Shown one piece after another: positions 42,841 through 51,720 of a stretch of DNA of 64,000 nucleotides. Each line of letters starts with the position of its first letter. Within the stretch, counting starts at the first letter, position 1. The position numbers and the translations under genes are program-made. The DNA is from Cloacibacterium sp046296655 (GTDB lineage Bacteria > Bacteroidota > Bacteroidia > Flavobacteriales > Weeksellaceae): NCBI GenBank assembly GCA_046296655.1, contig JBKBLE010000002.1:1-64000 (forward strand), read 5' to 3'. The notes under the pieces are model-generated. The model was not told the DNA's origin, did not search any database, and worked only from the letters and a program-made list of their open reading frames with translations.

Positions 42841-42907
42841 AGTTCCGTAGGAACGATACGTTTGTAGAAAATTATAAAGTATCTAAAAAAGTTCCGTAGG
42901 AACGACA
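42841..42907 (+). repeat. TTCCGTAGGAA dispersed element, copy 2
   Basis: It begins AGTTCCGTAGGAACGA and ends AGTTCCGTAGGAACGACA, with GTTTGTAGAAAA inside, 5 nt before the PAP2 ATG. Same order and orientation as copy 1 at 23865-23932. The TTCCGTAGGAA core is palindromic. Confidence 0.8.
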
Positions 42908-42912
42908 GAAAA

Positions 42913-43596
42913 ATGAAACAAGTTATTTTCTTTTTTATATTAGCCACAAATATTCTTTTTTCACAGAAGAAAGACAGTTTAGTTTTTTCAGAACAACCAA
43001 AATTCACTTCAAAACAACTCATTATTCCAGCTACTTTAATGATGGCAGGAAGCATCGTTTTAACAACAGAAAATAGAGATTTCAGCGTTACAGAAAACAA
43101 AAATTTCTTGGCTTTCGGTGGTTATCCCGAAGATTACCTTCAATTTGCGCCTCACGTTTCACTTTACGCTTTTGAATGGGCAGGAATGAAACCTAAAACC
43201 GACTTCTGGAACAGAACTGCTATTTTGACAAAATCAGAAATTATAGTTTTTGGGAGCACTTATCTTTTGAAAAAAGCCATTAAAAAACCTCGTCCAGACG
43301 GAAGCAATGAATTTGGTTTTCCGAGTGGTCATACTGCGAATGTTTTTGCTGGCGCTACAATGCTTTCGATGGAATATGGCGAAAATTACCGTTGGGTTCC
43401 CTATGTTGCGTATTCTGTAGCAACTGGAGTGGGCGTTTTGAGAATTGCTCACGACAAACATTATTGGAGCGATGTGATTTTCGGAGCGGGATTAGGAATT
43501 TTATCTACCAAAATCGCATATTGGACGCATCAATATCAATGGAATAAAAAATCAGAAAAAGACAATCTCACGATTTTATACAAAGAACATTTATAA
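42913..43596 (+). CDS. PAP2-family membrane phosphatase
   Basis: 227 residues with a signal-like segment at the N-terminus and several hydrophobic helices. The three acid-phosphatase motifs are KKAIKKPRPDGSNEFGFPSGH (K...RP and PSGH) and RIAHDKHYWSDV (SR-like, HxxxD). It removes phosphate from lipid or soluble esters at the membrane. Preceded by the TTCCGTAGGAA element. The specific substrate (undecaprenyl-PP, lipid A or other) is unknown. Confidence 0.88.
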   Translation: MKQVIFFFILATNILFSQKKDSLVFSEQPKFTSKQLIIPATLMMAGSIVLTTENRDFSVTENKNFLAFGGYPEDYLQFAPHVSLYAFEWAGMKPKTDFWNRTAILTKSEIIVFGSTYLLKKAIKKPRPDGSNEFGFPSGHTANVFAGATMLSMEYGENYRWVPYVAYSVATGVGVLRIAHDKHYWSDVIFGAGLGILSTKIAYWTHQYQWNKKSEKDNLTILYKEHL

Positions 43597-43653
43597 AATT
43601 CTTCAGAAATTAATGAATTAACATACATTTACCTTCAAAATTTTTCATCATTT

Positions 43654-45792
43654 ATGAACTTAAAAAAAATATTAGGAACATTGGTTTTGGCTTCGGTTTG
43701 TGGTTTCACTCAGACGCAGCAATTTACCATGAACGACGCCGTTTTAGGACTTAGAACCAATCTTGCCGTGAAAAACATTAGAGATTTTTCTTTCAGCAAT
43801 GATGGCAAATCTTACCTTCAAATGGTTAAAAACGCTTATCTCATCACAGATATTGCGACCAACAAGACGGATACTTTGGTTTCTTTGTACCAAGTAAATC
43901 AAAATTTGAGTGCTGACCAAAAACTGAAAGCTCTTTCTCCATTGAAATTTTTGAACAATTCTAAAGCCTATTTTTCTCAAAAAGGAAAATATTTTTGGCT
44001 TCAAAAAACGGGGAATTCTTGGCAAAAAACAGAATTTGCTTCTATTCCTGAAAATGCGGAAAACGCTCAACTTCTTCCTGATAATCAAACGATTATTTAC
44101 ACCATCAAAAATAATTTATTTGTAAATGTTAATGGAAAGACTTTGAAGATCACAGATGACCAAAACGAAAATATCATCAACGGACAATCGGTTCACCGAA
44201 ATGAATTTGGAATCGATGGGGGAATTTTTGCAGCGCCAAATTTTCAAAAAATTGCATTTTACAGAATGGATCAAAGCATGGTTACAGACTATCCCATCAT
44301 TGATTGGAGCGTAACTCCTGCAGAAAACCATAACATCAAATATCCGATGGCTGGAAACAAATCTCACGAAGTTTCCATCGGAATTTTTGATGTTAAAACT
44401 CAAACCAAAAAATTTCTAAATATTGAAGGCGACAAAGAGCAATATTTAACCTGCGTAACTTGGAGTCCAGATTCTAAATTTATTTTCGTGGCGGTGCTGA
44501 ACAGAGCTCAAAACCACATGAAACTGAATCAATATGATGCAGAAACTGGAAATTTTGTTAAAACACTCTTCGAAGAAAAAGATGAAAAATATGTAGAACC
44601 TCAGCATCCATTGACATTTTTACCCAGTTCAAATAAAGATTTTATTTGGCAAAGCCAAAGAACGGGGTACAATCATTTGTTTTGGTACAACACAGACAAA
44701 GGCTTGGTAAAACAAATTACCAAAGGAGATTGGTTGGTGAACGAAATTCTAGGTTTTAACGAAAAGAAAAAAGAAATTTATTTCTCTTCCACTAAAGAAA
44801 CGCCACTTGAAAAACATTTGTACAAAGTAAATTGGCAAACGACTAAAATCACCAGATTAGACAAAGACGCTGGTGTTCATAATGGAATTTTGAGCAAAGA
44901 CGGAACACATTTATATGATGTTTTTGCCAATGCTTCTACTCCAAGAATTGCCAATATTATCAATACGCAATCGCTTCAAACCAAAAATATTTTAACAGCA
45001 GAAAACCCACTGAAAAACTTCCAAAGACCTGAAATTCAGAATATTTCACTAAAAGCAGACGACGGAACTCCACTCTATGGAAAACTGATTTTGCCGACTG
45101 ATTTTGATAAAACTAAAAAATATCCTGTAATTGTCTATTTATACAATGGACCTCATTTACAATTGGTTACCAATAACTTCCCAGCTTCTGGAAATCTTTG
45201 GTATGAATACATGGCGCAACGTGGTTACATTGTCTTCACGATGGACGGAAGAGGTTCTTCTAACAGAGGAACACAGTTTGAACAGGCGGTTTTCAGAAAC
45301 CTAGGTGAAACTGAAATGAAAGACCAATTAAAAGGTGTTGAATATTTAAAATCTTTGCCTTTTGTAAATGCTGAAAAAATGGGAATTCACGGTTGGAGTT
45401 TCGGTGGATTTATGACCACAAGTTTTATGCTGAAATATCCTGAAGTTTTCAAAGTGGGAGTTGCAGGTGGACCTGTAATCGACTGGAATATGTATGAAAT
45501 TATGTACACAGAACGTTACATGGACACGCCGAAAGAAAATCCTGAAGGTTACGCAAAAGCTAATCTTCTAGATAAAGTTCAAAACTTGAAAGGAAAATTA
45601 CTCATGATTCATGGTGCGCAAGATGATGTAGTGGTTTGGCAACATTCTGTAAAATTCCTGAAATCTGCGGTTGACAAAGGCGTTCAGTTAGATTATTTTG
45701 TGTATCCTGGTCATCCTCACAATGTTTCTGGGAAAGACAGAGTGCATTTAATGCAAAAGGTTACGGATTATTTTGACTTGTATTTGAAATAG
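43654..45792 (+). CDS. S9-family prolyl oligopeptidase (DPP IV type)
   Basis: 712 residues, signal peptide at 1-20, periplasmic or exported. An N-terminal beta-propeller (about 40-430) precedes an alpha/beta-hydrolase domain. The catalytic triad is S582 in HGWSFGGFMT, an Asp in MIHGAQDDVVVW (D657 or D658) and H689 in YPGHPHNVSG. It probably cleaves N-terminal Xaa-Pro dipeptides. Follows the PAP2 gene by 57 nt, but a shared function is not evident. Confidence 0.9.
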   Translation: MNLKKILGTLVLASVCGFTQTQQFTMNDAVLGLRTNLAVKNIRDFSFSNDGKSYLQMVKNAYLITDIATNKTDTLVSLYQVNQNLSADQKLKALSPLKFLNNSKAYFSQKGKYFWLQKTGNSWQKTEFASIPENAENAQLLPDNQTIIYTIKNNLFVNVNGKTLKITDDQNENIINGQSVHRNEFGIDGGIFAAPNFQKIAFYRMDQSMVTDYPIIDWSVTPAENHNIKYPMAGNKSHEVSIGIFDVKTQTKKFLNIEGDKEQYLTCVTWSPDSKFIFVAVLNRAQNHMKLNQYDAETGNFVKTLFEEKDEKYVEPQHPLTFLPSSNKDFIWQSQRTGYNHLFWYNTDKGLVKQITKGDWLVNEILGFNEKKKEIYFSSTKETPLEKHLYKVNWQTTKITRLDKDAGVHNGILSKDGTHLYDVFANASTPRIANIINTQSLQTKNILTAENPLKNFQRPEIQNISLKADDGTPLYGKLILPTDFDKTKKYPVIVYLYNGPHLQLVTNNFPASGNLWYEYMAQRGYIVFTMDGRGSSNRGTQFEQAVFRNLGETEMKDQLKGVEYLKSLPFVNAEKMGIHGWSFGGFMTTSFMLKYPEVFKVGVAGGPVIDWNMYEIMYTERYMDTPKENPEGYAKANLLDKVQNLKGKLLMIHGAQDDVVVWQHSVKFLKSAVDKGVQLDYFVYPGHPHNVSGKDRVHLMQKVTDYFDLYLK

Positions 45793-45797
45793 TATTC

Positions 45798-45950
45798 ACC
45801 GCAAATCGAAGATTCGACAAAGTCAAAAGAAACAAAAGAAAAGTTTAAAAATAAGCAATTCAAATGCAAATAAAAGAGCAAAAAGATTTTTACTTTTTGC
45901 TCTTTTGTATTTCTTAAACACAAAGAAAATCTTTTGTGCCTTTTGTGGTT
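45798..45950. repeat. Palindromic element ACCGCAAA...CTTTTGTGGT, second copy
   Basis: Same family as 23999-24124. Contains a 14-bp hairpin AAAAGAGCAAAAAG/CTTTTTGCTCTTTT (45872-45885 and 45893-45906), which may serve as the terminator of the two convergent flanking genes. Confidence 0.7.
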
Positions 45951-45955
45951 TAAAA

Positions 45956-47500
45956 CTAATCTACTTTTTTCAAATCCAAATCTCCAAAGTCAAAAGAGAA
46001 ATCCGTAACATCTGAAATCGGTTTCATTTTGGCAGAAACTGCTTTTCCGTTTTCGTCAAAAGTAAGCGTGAAGAATGCATCTGCGTCATAACTTCTATCG
46101 TCCCATTTGATTACGAAAGTATCTTTGGAATAAGGCAAAACTTCGCCTTTTAATCGTTCTGAAGATTTACAAATAATTCTAAAACCTTTCTTTTCTTTAG
46201 AAATTACAATATCTCCAAACCAAGCATCTCTATACGTTCCTACAAATTGTTCTGGAGCTAATTTTGCACTTCTGTCTTTTTGGTAAGCAGCTACTTTAGC
46301 ATACGTTTCAGCTTTTTCTTTGTCATATTGAGCATTGTCTTTTGCGTATCTTTCTGCATAGGTTTTCAACCAATTTCTGTCTTCAATTCCTAAATACGCA
46401 TCTTTCACGGTATTGGTAATCGTGTTAAAAGCCACCCCTTGTTGTTGATTCGTGAACACTACAATTCCTAAATTCAAATCAGGAATTAACGTAAATTGTG
46501 TAACTGTACCGATTAAACCACCTGTATGCTGAATCTGGCGGTGACCTTTTACATCAGAAATAAACCAACCTAAACCGTAACCGTAAAATTTAGTATCATA
46601 AGGATTTTTAGTAGCCATAGGAATGGGTTGTTGAATTTGCCAAAGAAGATTCGCGTTTTTTTCAGAAACCAAACGTACCCCATCTTTGGTCACGAAACCG
46701 TTCATTAAGAAATTTGCCCAAGTCGTCATATCTGTAATGTTGCTCAAAATTCCCCCAGCTGCATTGGCAATTTCGTTCCAATCGTGAGGAACTGCAACCG
46801 CTTTTCCATTGACTGGAGCATGTGCATCAATTTTATTTTCAACAGATTTTGCACGGTTATAAGAACCAAAACTTGAATTCATTCCTACCGGTTTCATAAT
46901 CCTTTCTTCAATGAATTCTGCCCAAGTTTTGCCAGAAATTTTATGAATAACTTCTCCTGCTACAATAAACATTACGTTATTATAATCCATTGTATTTCTG
47001 AAAGAATGCGCAGGTTTAAGATAACGAATATTGTGCAATAATTGTTCTGTAGTCATAGTTCCACCTTCTGGAAAAAACATTAAATCTCCTTGTCCAAGAC
47101 CTAAACCAGCTCTATGCGTTACCAAATCTTTGATGGTAAGTTCTTGCGTCACATAATCGTCATACATTTTGAAATCTGGTAAAAACTTGGTCACTTTATC
47201 ATCCCAATTCAGTTTTCCTTCGTCTGCTAAAATCGCTAAAGCGGTGCAAGTAAAACCTTTAGAATTAGAAGCGATTCCCACCAAAGTTTCTGGCGTCATT
47301 GGTAATTTAGAATTTAGAGAACGTACTCCGAAACCTTTAGAATAAATAACTTTCCCATCTTTTATCACACCAACTGACATTCCGGGAACATCAAAAGTTT
47401 TAATGGTATTTTGGATGAGTTCGTCTAGTTTCTGCTCTGAAATTTGACTAAAAAAGAATAATGAGCAAAGAATGAAAAATAAAGAAAATGATTTTTTCAT
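45956..47500 (-). CDS. Serine hydrolase, beta-lactamase class C / AmpC-like
   Basis: 514 residues with a signal peptide (about 1-18, SLFFILCSLFFFS). The SxxK motif is GIASNSKGFTC, the YxN motif is MDYNNVMFI, and HTGG replaces KTG. The C-terminal lipocalin-like DUF3471 domain (about 400-505) follows. Such proteins are usually D-aminopeptidases, esterases or penicillin-binding proteins, not true beta-lactamases. The substrate is unknown. Confidence 0.88.
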   Translation of the reverse strand: MKKSFSLFFILCSLFFFSQISEQKLDELIQNTIKTFDVPGMSVGVIKDGKVIYSKGFGVRSLNSKLPMTPETLVGIASNSKGFTCTALAILADEGKLNWDDKVTKFLPDFKMYDDYVTQELTIKDLVTHRAGLGLGQGDLMFFPEGGTMTTEQLLHNIRYLKPAHSFRNTMDYNNVMFIVAGEVIHKISGKTWAEFIEERIMKPVGMNSSFGSYNRAKSVENKIDAHAPVNGKAVAVPHDWNEIANAAGGILSNITDMTTWANFLMNGFVTKDGVRLVSEKNANLLWQIQQPIPMATKNPYDTKFYGYGLGWFISDVKGHRQIQHTGGLIGTVTQFTLIPDLNLGIVVFTNQQQGVAFNTITNTVKDAYLGIEDRNWLKTYAERYAKDNAQYDKEKAETYAKVAAYQKDRSAKLAPEQFVGTYRDAWFGDIVISKEKKGFRIICKSSERLKGEVLPYSKDTFVIKWDDRSYDADAFFTLTFDENGKAVSAKMKPISDVTDFSFDFGDLDLKKVD

Positions 47501-47546
47501 ACTGATTTTTTTGAATTTCTGTAAAAGTAAATAATTCTAAAAAAAA

Positions 47547-47605
47547 TCTCGCAGATTTAGCAAATTAAGCAGATAAAATCTACCAAACCAGTTAAGTCAG
47601 CGAGA
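47547..47605. repeat. TCTCGCAGATT inverted-repeat element
   Basis: TCTCGCAGATT (47547-47557) pairs with AGTCAGCGAGA (47595-47605) with two mismatches. It lies between the serine hydrolase and SOD genes, as with the copies at 16085 and 17577. Confidence 0.6.
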
Positions 47606-47626
47606 AAAATAAACTTTTTTAAAATT

Positions 47627-48385
47627 TTATTTTATTGCTTTTTCGTAGTAATCAGAAGCCACGTTCCAATCGATTACGTTAAAGAAAGCTTCTATATAAT
47701 CTGCTCTTTTGTTTTGATATTTTAAATAATAAGCGTGTTCCCAAACGTCCATTGCCAAAACTGGAGTTCCAGAAATAGACATTCCCGGCATTAAAGGATT
47801 GTCTTGATTTGCGGTACTTCCAACTTTCAATTTCCCTGAAGCATCGGTAACTAACCAAGCCCAACCAGAACCAAATTGTTTCGCTCCTGCATCAGAAAAC
47901 TGCTTTTTGAAATTTTCAAAACTTCCGAAATCTCTATTGATAGCATCGGCTAATTTCCCAGTTGGTTTTCCTGTTGAATTCGGAGTCATCAAATCAAAAT
48001 ACAAATTGTGATTGTAGTAACCTCCCGCGTTATTTCTTAACGCAGCATTGCTAGTATCAAGCGTTTTCAACACTTCTTCTATGGTCATATTCGCTTGTGG
48101 TTTTCCTTCCACCGCTTTATTTAAATTGTTCAAATAACCAACATAATGCTTAGAAAAGTGAATGTACATAGTCTTCGCGTCTACATATTTTGAAAAAGCA
48201 TCATAATTATATTTCAGTGTTTTTATTTTGAAAGCACCTGCATTTGCAGTAACATCAGAAGGTTTACCATAATCTGTAGATTCTACATTTACTACTGGTT
48301 GCGCTGTATTTCCCACTACTGCAACACAAGAGGTAACCGCAGAAAAAGCGATGGCTACAAAAGCCCATTGAACTAATTTTTTCAT
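47627..48385 (-). CDS. Superoxide dismutase (Fe/Mn), exported lipoprotein
   Basis: 252 residues. The N-terminal hydrophobic segment ends in VTSC (Cys about 20), a lipobox, which is unusual since most bacterial Fe/Mn SODs are cytoplasmic. The SOD fold starts near residue 45. The four metal ligands are visible: MYIHFSKHY (His), GGYYNHNLYF (His), and MDVWEHAYYLKYQN (Asp, His). It would detoxify superoxide in the periplasm or on the cell surface. No neighbouring oxidative stress gene. Confidence 0.9.
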   Translation of the reverse strand: MKKLVQWAFVAIAFSAVTSCVAVVGNTAQPVVNVESTDYGKPSDVTANAGAFKIKTLKYNYDAFSKYVDAKTMYIHFSKHYVGYLNNLNKAVEGKPQANMTIEEVLKTLDTSNAALRNNAGGYYNHNLYFDLMTPNSTGKPTGKLADAINRDFGSFENFKKQFSDAGAKQFGSGWAWLVTDASGKLKVGSTANQDNPLMPGMSISGTPVLAMDVWEHAYYLKYQNKRADYIEAFFNVIDWNVASDYYEKAIK

Positions 48386-48590
48386 ATCTATAAAGATTTA
48401 ATTTTAAAAAATTGAATTTCCCAAAATTAGCAAAAAACTCCCGAAAATAGGTCAATTTTTCATTAACAAAATCTATAAATTGGTTTGATGTATTTATTTT
48501 AAAGTTAAGCACTTTCCCATTCTACAATTTTCCCACTCTATCACTCACATTTTGTACTTTTAACCTTACGCTTCGTACTTATAAAAATCT

Positions 48591-48598
48591 TACCTTTG
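48591..48598 (+). promoter_or_regulatory. -7 element of the pyrE-pyrF gene (TACCTTTG)
   Basis: TACCTTTG, a TAnnTTTG match 19 nt before the ATG at 48618. The same octamer precedes cysE. Confidence 0.5.
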
Positions 48599-48617
48599 TA
48601 AAAAGTAAAAAAGTAAA

Positions 48618-49976
48618 ATGGAAAGTAAAAAAGAATTCTTCTTAGAATGTTATAAACTGGGTATTATAAAATTCGGTAGATTTACATTGAAATCCGGCAT
48701 TGAAAGCCCGTTTTATGTAGATTTAAGACCTCTCGCTTCTGAGCCAAAAATCTTAAAACATTTGGCCAATTATCTTTTAGAAATGCTTCCTTTAGATAAT
48801 TTCGATGTGATTTGCGGTGTTCCTTACGCTGCATTACCTATGGCAACTGCTATGTCTTTAGAAAGTTATATTCCATTGATTATCAAGAGAAAAGAAGCTA
48901 AAGAATACGGAACCAAAAAACTCATTGAAGGTATTTATAAATCTGGACAAAACTGTCTACTCGTAGAAGATGTGATTACTTCTGGAAAATCATTGGTAGA
49001 AACCATCGCCGAAGTAGAAAATGAAGGGTTAAAAGTTTCTGATATTGTAGTGGTTCTAGACCGTGAACAAGGCGGAAAGCAACTTTTACAAGAGAAAGGT
49101 TATCACGTTCATACGCTTTTCAGCATTTCTGAAGTGGTAGAAATTTTAAAAGAAGTAGAACATCTTACGGAAGAAGAAGTTCTAAGAATTAATGAATTTA
49201 TCGCAGGAAATAAAATTGAATTCAAAGAAGAAAAAAGACTTTCTTACGAACAAAAATTAGAAAATTGCGAACATTCTGTTGGCAAAAAAATCTTAGAAAT
49301 TGCGATTGCTAAAAAATCTAATCTTATCGCTTCTGCAGATGTTACTACTACCAAAGAATTGCTAGAATTTGCAGAACAAGTTGGGCCACACATTGTCGCT
49401 CTAAAAACGCATATTGACATTATTTCTGATTTTGACAGTGATAAAACCATCCTTCCGCTAAAAGATTTAGCTACCAAGCATAATTTCCTTTTGATGGAAG
49501 ACCGAAAATTCGGCGACATCGGGAATACTCAGGAACTGCAATACAGAGGCGGAAAATACAAAATTTCGCATTGGGCAGATTTGGTTACTTCACACGTGAT
49601 TGCAGGCTACCAAAGTCTAGATTGCTTTATGAATTCTGGCGTAATTGCGATACTTTCTATGTCTTCTAAAGGTGCGCTTACCGATAATAATTACCGAACG
49701 GAAGCCTTAAAAATTGTAGAAACTCATCCTAATATTGTGGGATGTGTGGCACAAAACAAAGTTCCAGCCAATGTTTTACTTTTTACGCCAGGAGTAAATA
49801 TCAGTTCCAAAGGCGATGACAAAGGTCAACAGTACAATACGCCAGAACATGTTTTCAAAAATTTACATACCGATTTCGTGATTGTAGGACGAGGAATTTA
49901 TAAAGCCGAAAATGTAGAAAAATCTGCAAAACTCTACAAGTTAGAATCTTGGAACGCCTACCTAAAATCGCTCTAA
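48618..49976 (+). CDS. Fused orotate phosphoribosyltransferase and OMP decarboxylase (UMP synthase-like)
   Basis: 452 residues with two domains. PyrE (1-205): FFLECYKLGIIKFGRFTLKS and the PRPP loop LLVEDVITSGKSLVETI. PyrF (about 215-452): ASADVTTTKELLEFAEQVGP, the catalytic MEDRKFGDIGNT (DxK..D), and a phosphate loop ending in VGRGIYK. The domain order, OPRT then OMPDC, is that of animal and plant UMP synthase. The OMPDC part also resembles eukaryotic sequence. It performs the last two steps of UMP synthesis in one chain. The stop codon directly abuts the next ATG (49976/49977). Confidence 0.93.
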   Translation: MESKKEFFLECYKLGIIKFGRFTLKSGIESPFYVDLRPLASEPKILKHLANYLLEMLPLDNFDVICGVPYAALPMATAMSLESYIPLIIKRKEAKEYGTKKLIEGIYKSGQNCLLVEDVITSGKSLVETIAEVENEGLKVSDIVVVLDREQGGKQLLQEKGYHVHTLFSISEVVEILKEVEHLTEEEVLRINEFIAGNKIEFKEEKRLSYEQKLENCEHSVGKKILEIAIAKKSNLIASADVTTTKELLEFAEQVGPHIVALKTHIDIISDFDSDKTILPLKDLATKHNFLLMEDRKFGDIGNTQELQYRGGKYKISHWADLVTSHVIAGYQSLDCFMNSGVIAILSMSSKGALTDNNYRTEALKIVETHPNIVGCVAQNKVPANVLLFTPGVNISSKGDDKGQQYNTPEHVFKNLHTDFVIVGRGIYKAENVEKSAKLYKLESWNAYLKSL

Positions 49977-50621
49977 ATGGATAAAAAAACAAATATACAA
50001 TTCTATTCACCTACCGAAGAAAAATTAAACATTTGGTCTCATGCTTTCGGGATTTTTTTGAGCATCATCGCTTTGGTTCTATTAATCATTAAGGCGGTTC
50101 AACAAGACAATATCTGGATGATGATAAGTTTCCCAATTTTTGGGGTGAGTCTAATTTTATTATATCTCGCTTCTACATTTTACCACGCTTCAAAGGAACC
50201 ACAAAAGAGATTTAAACTCAAGGTTTTCGACCATGCTGCTATTTATGTTCTTATCGCAGGAAGTTACACGCCTTTTACATTGGTCAGTTTAAACGGAGAA
50301 ACGGGTTGGCTTATTTTTTCAATGGTTTGGGTGATGGCTTTTACAGGAATTATCCTCAAATTATTTTTCACAGGAAAATTTAAAATTGTTTCTACAGCGA
50401 TGTACGTTTTGATGGGTTGGCTGATTGTTTTTTATTTCCAAGACTTAACCGCCAGTTTACATGAAAAAGGAGTATTTTACCTAATTCTTGGCGGAGTTTT
50501 ATATACGATTGGTGCGATTTTATACAGCATTAAGAAAATAAAATTCAATCATGCTATTTTCCATTTTTTTGTTTTAGCAGGGAGTTTCTGTCACTTTTTA
50601 TCGATTTATTTATACGTTTAG
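49977..50621 (+). CDS. Hemolysin III / PAQR-family membrane protein
   Basis: 214 residues, about seven transmembrane helices. The family patterns are EEKLNIWSHAFGIFLSIIA and STFYHASKEPQKRFKLKVFD, then HAAIYVLIAGSYTPF. The conserved His residues (a metal site in PAQR proteins) include those in SHAFG, FYHAS and DHAAIY. Function in bacteria is unclear; members are named for one Bacillus haemolysin. It starts immediately after the UMP synthase stop, so it belongs to the same operon. Confidence 0.88.
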   Translation: MDKKTNIQFYSPTEEKLNIWSHAFGIFLSIIALVLLIIKAVQQDNIWMMISFPIFGVSLILLYLASTFYHASKEPQKRFKLKVFDHAAIYVLIAGSYTPFTLVSLNGETGWLIFSMVWVMAFTGIILKLFFTGKFKIVSTAMYVLMGWLIVFYFQDLTASLHEKGVFYLILGGVLYTIGAILYSIKKIKFNHAIFHFFVLAGSFCHFLSIYLYV

Positions 50622-50630
50622 CTAAAGAAA

Positions 50631-51542
50631 TTGAGCAACTTAATTTTACTTTTTGTCTGTCTGATCATAGGAATTGTTTTAAAAAAATCTAAAATAATTC
50701 CCGAGAATTTTCACACTTCATTGAATGCATTTGTGATTAATATTTCGCTTTCTGCATTTTCCTTGTATTATATTTCAAAAATAGAACTCAACAGTTCGGT
50801 GATTTATCCAGTTTTAGTGGTTTGGATAGGAATTTTTGCTGCGATATTATTTTTTGCAGGATTAGGAAAAATTTTCGGGTGGAAATCTTCTTTAATTGGC
50901 GCTTTAATTATGTGTGCAGGTTTCGGAAATACTTCTTTTGTAGGCATTCCTTTAATTCAAGCGATGTATGGAGAAGAAGGTTTAAAAACCGTGATGTTGG
51001 TAGACCAACCTGGATTTGTCGCGCTTTCTACGGTAGGTATTTTAGTCGCCAATTTTTATTCTGGAAGTAAAGATTCTCTACTCAAACATCTTTCTAAAAT
51101 TTTAAAATTTCCGCCATTTATTGCATTTGTAATTGCTTTGTTGCTGAATATTTTCTCCATAGAAATTCCAAAAGATTTTGACGAAGTTTTAATGAAATTG
51201 GGCGCAACTACTGTTCCACTCGCTTTGGTTTCTGTAGGAAGTCAAATGCAATGGAAAAAAATTGAGAAAAAAGAAGGATTTCATCTTTTCATCGGTTTAC
51301 TTTTCAAACTAGTTCTTTTGCCACTCATTATTTTGGTGATTTACAAATATATTTTCCACCAAACTGGAGACTTAATAGACATTTGTATTTTAGAAGCAGC
51401 GATGGCGCCTATGATTACAGCGGCGATTATTGCTTCGGCTCATGATTTAGAACCTAAATTTTGTAACTTGATGGTTGCGGTGGGAATTCCTCTATCTATC
51501 CTTACCGTGGGAATTTGGCATTTACTACTGCCTTTTTTGTAA
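50631..51542 (+). CDS. AEC-family permease
   Basis: 303 residues, about ten transmembrane helices, auxin-efflux-carrier family (bile acid/sodium symporter-like fold). Typical motifs are LIMCAGFGNTSFVGIPLIQA and EAAMAPMITAAIIASAHDL. The start is TTG at 50631, 10 nt after the previous stop; no ATG lies close upstream in frame, and the reading frame fits well from here. Transported substrate unknown. Third gene of the pyrE-pyrF operon. Confidence 0.85.
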   Translation: MSNLILLFVCLIIGIVLKKSKIIPENFHTSLNAFVINISLSAFSLYYISKIELNSSVIYPVLVVWIGIFAAILFFAGLGKIFGWKSSLIGALIMCAGFGNTSFVGIPLIQAMYGEEGLKTVMLVDQPGFVALSTVGILVANFYSGSKDSLLKHLSKILKFPPFIAFVIALLLNIFSIEIPKDFDEVLMKLGATTVPLALVSVGSQMQWKKIEKKEGFHLFIGLLFKLVLLPLIILVIYKYIFHQTGDLIDICILEAAMAPMITAAIIASAHDLEPKFCNLMVAVGIPLSILTVGIWHLLLPFL

Positions 51543-51720
51543 TTTAAAAAGATAAAAACTTCCGATTTATTTCTTTGAAAATATTCATCCCAGAAAGGAA
51601 TTATCATTCTCAAAATCCATTGTCAATAAAATTCAAAAATTGTTGATAAAATGTAATATTTTTTCGGATTTATGTAAGTAATTTTAATAGTTTCTCTCTA
51701 TATTTGAGTTTCTAAAATCA

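Noticed and set aside
45956..47500. A true beta-lactamase resistance gene
   Set aside because: It has the SxxK and YxN motifs but HTGG for KTG and a DUF3471 domain, typical of esterase- or peptidase-like relatives; no evidence for antibiotic hydrolysis.
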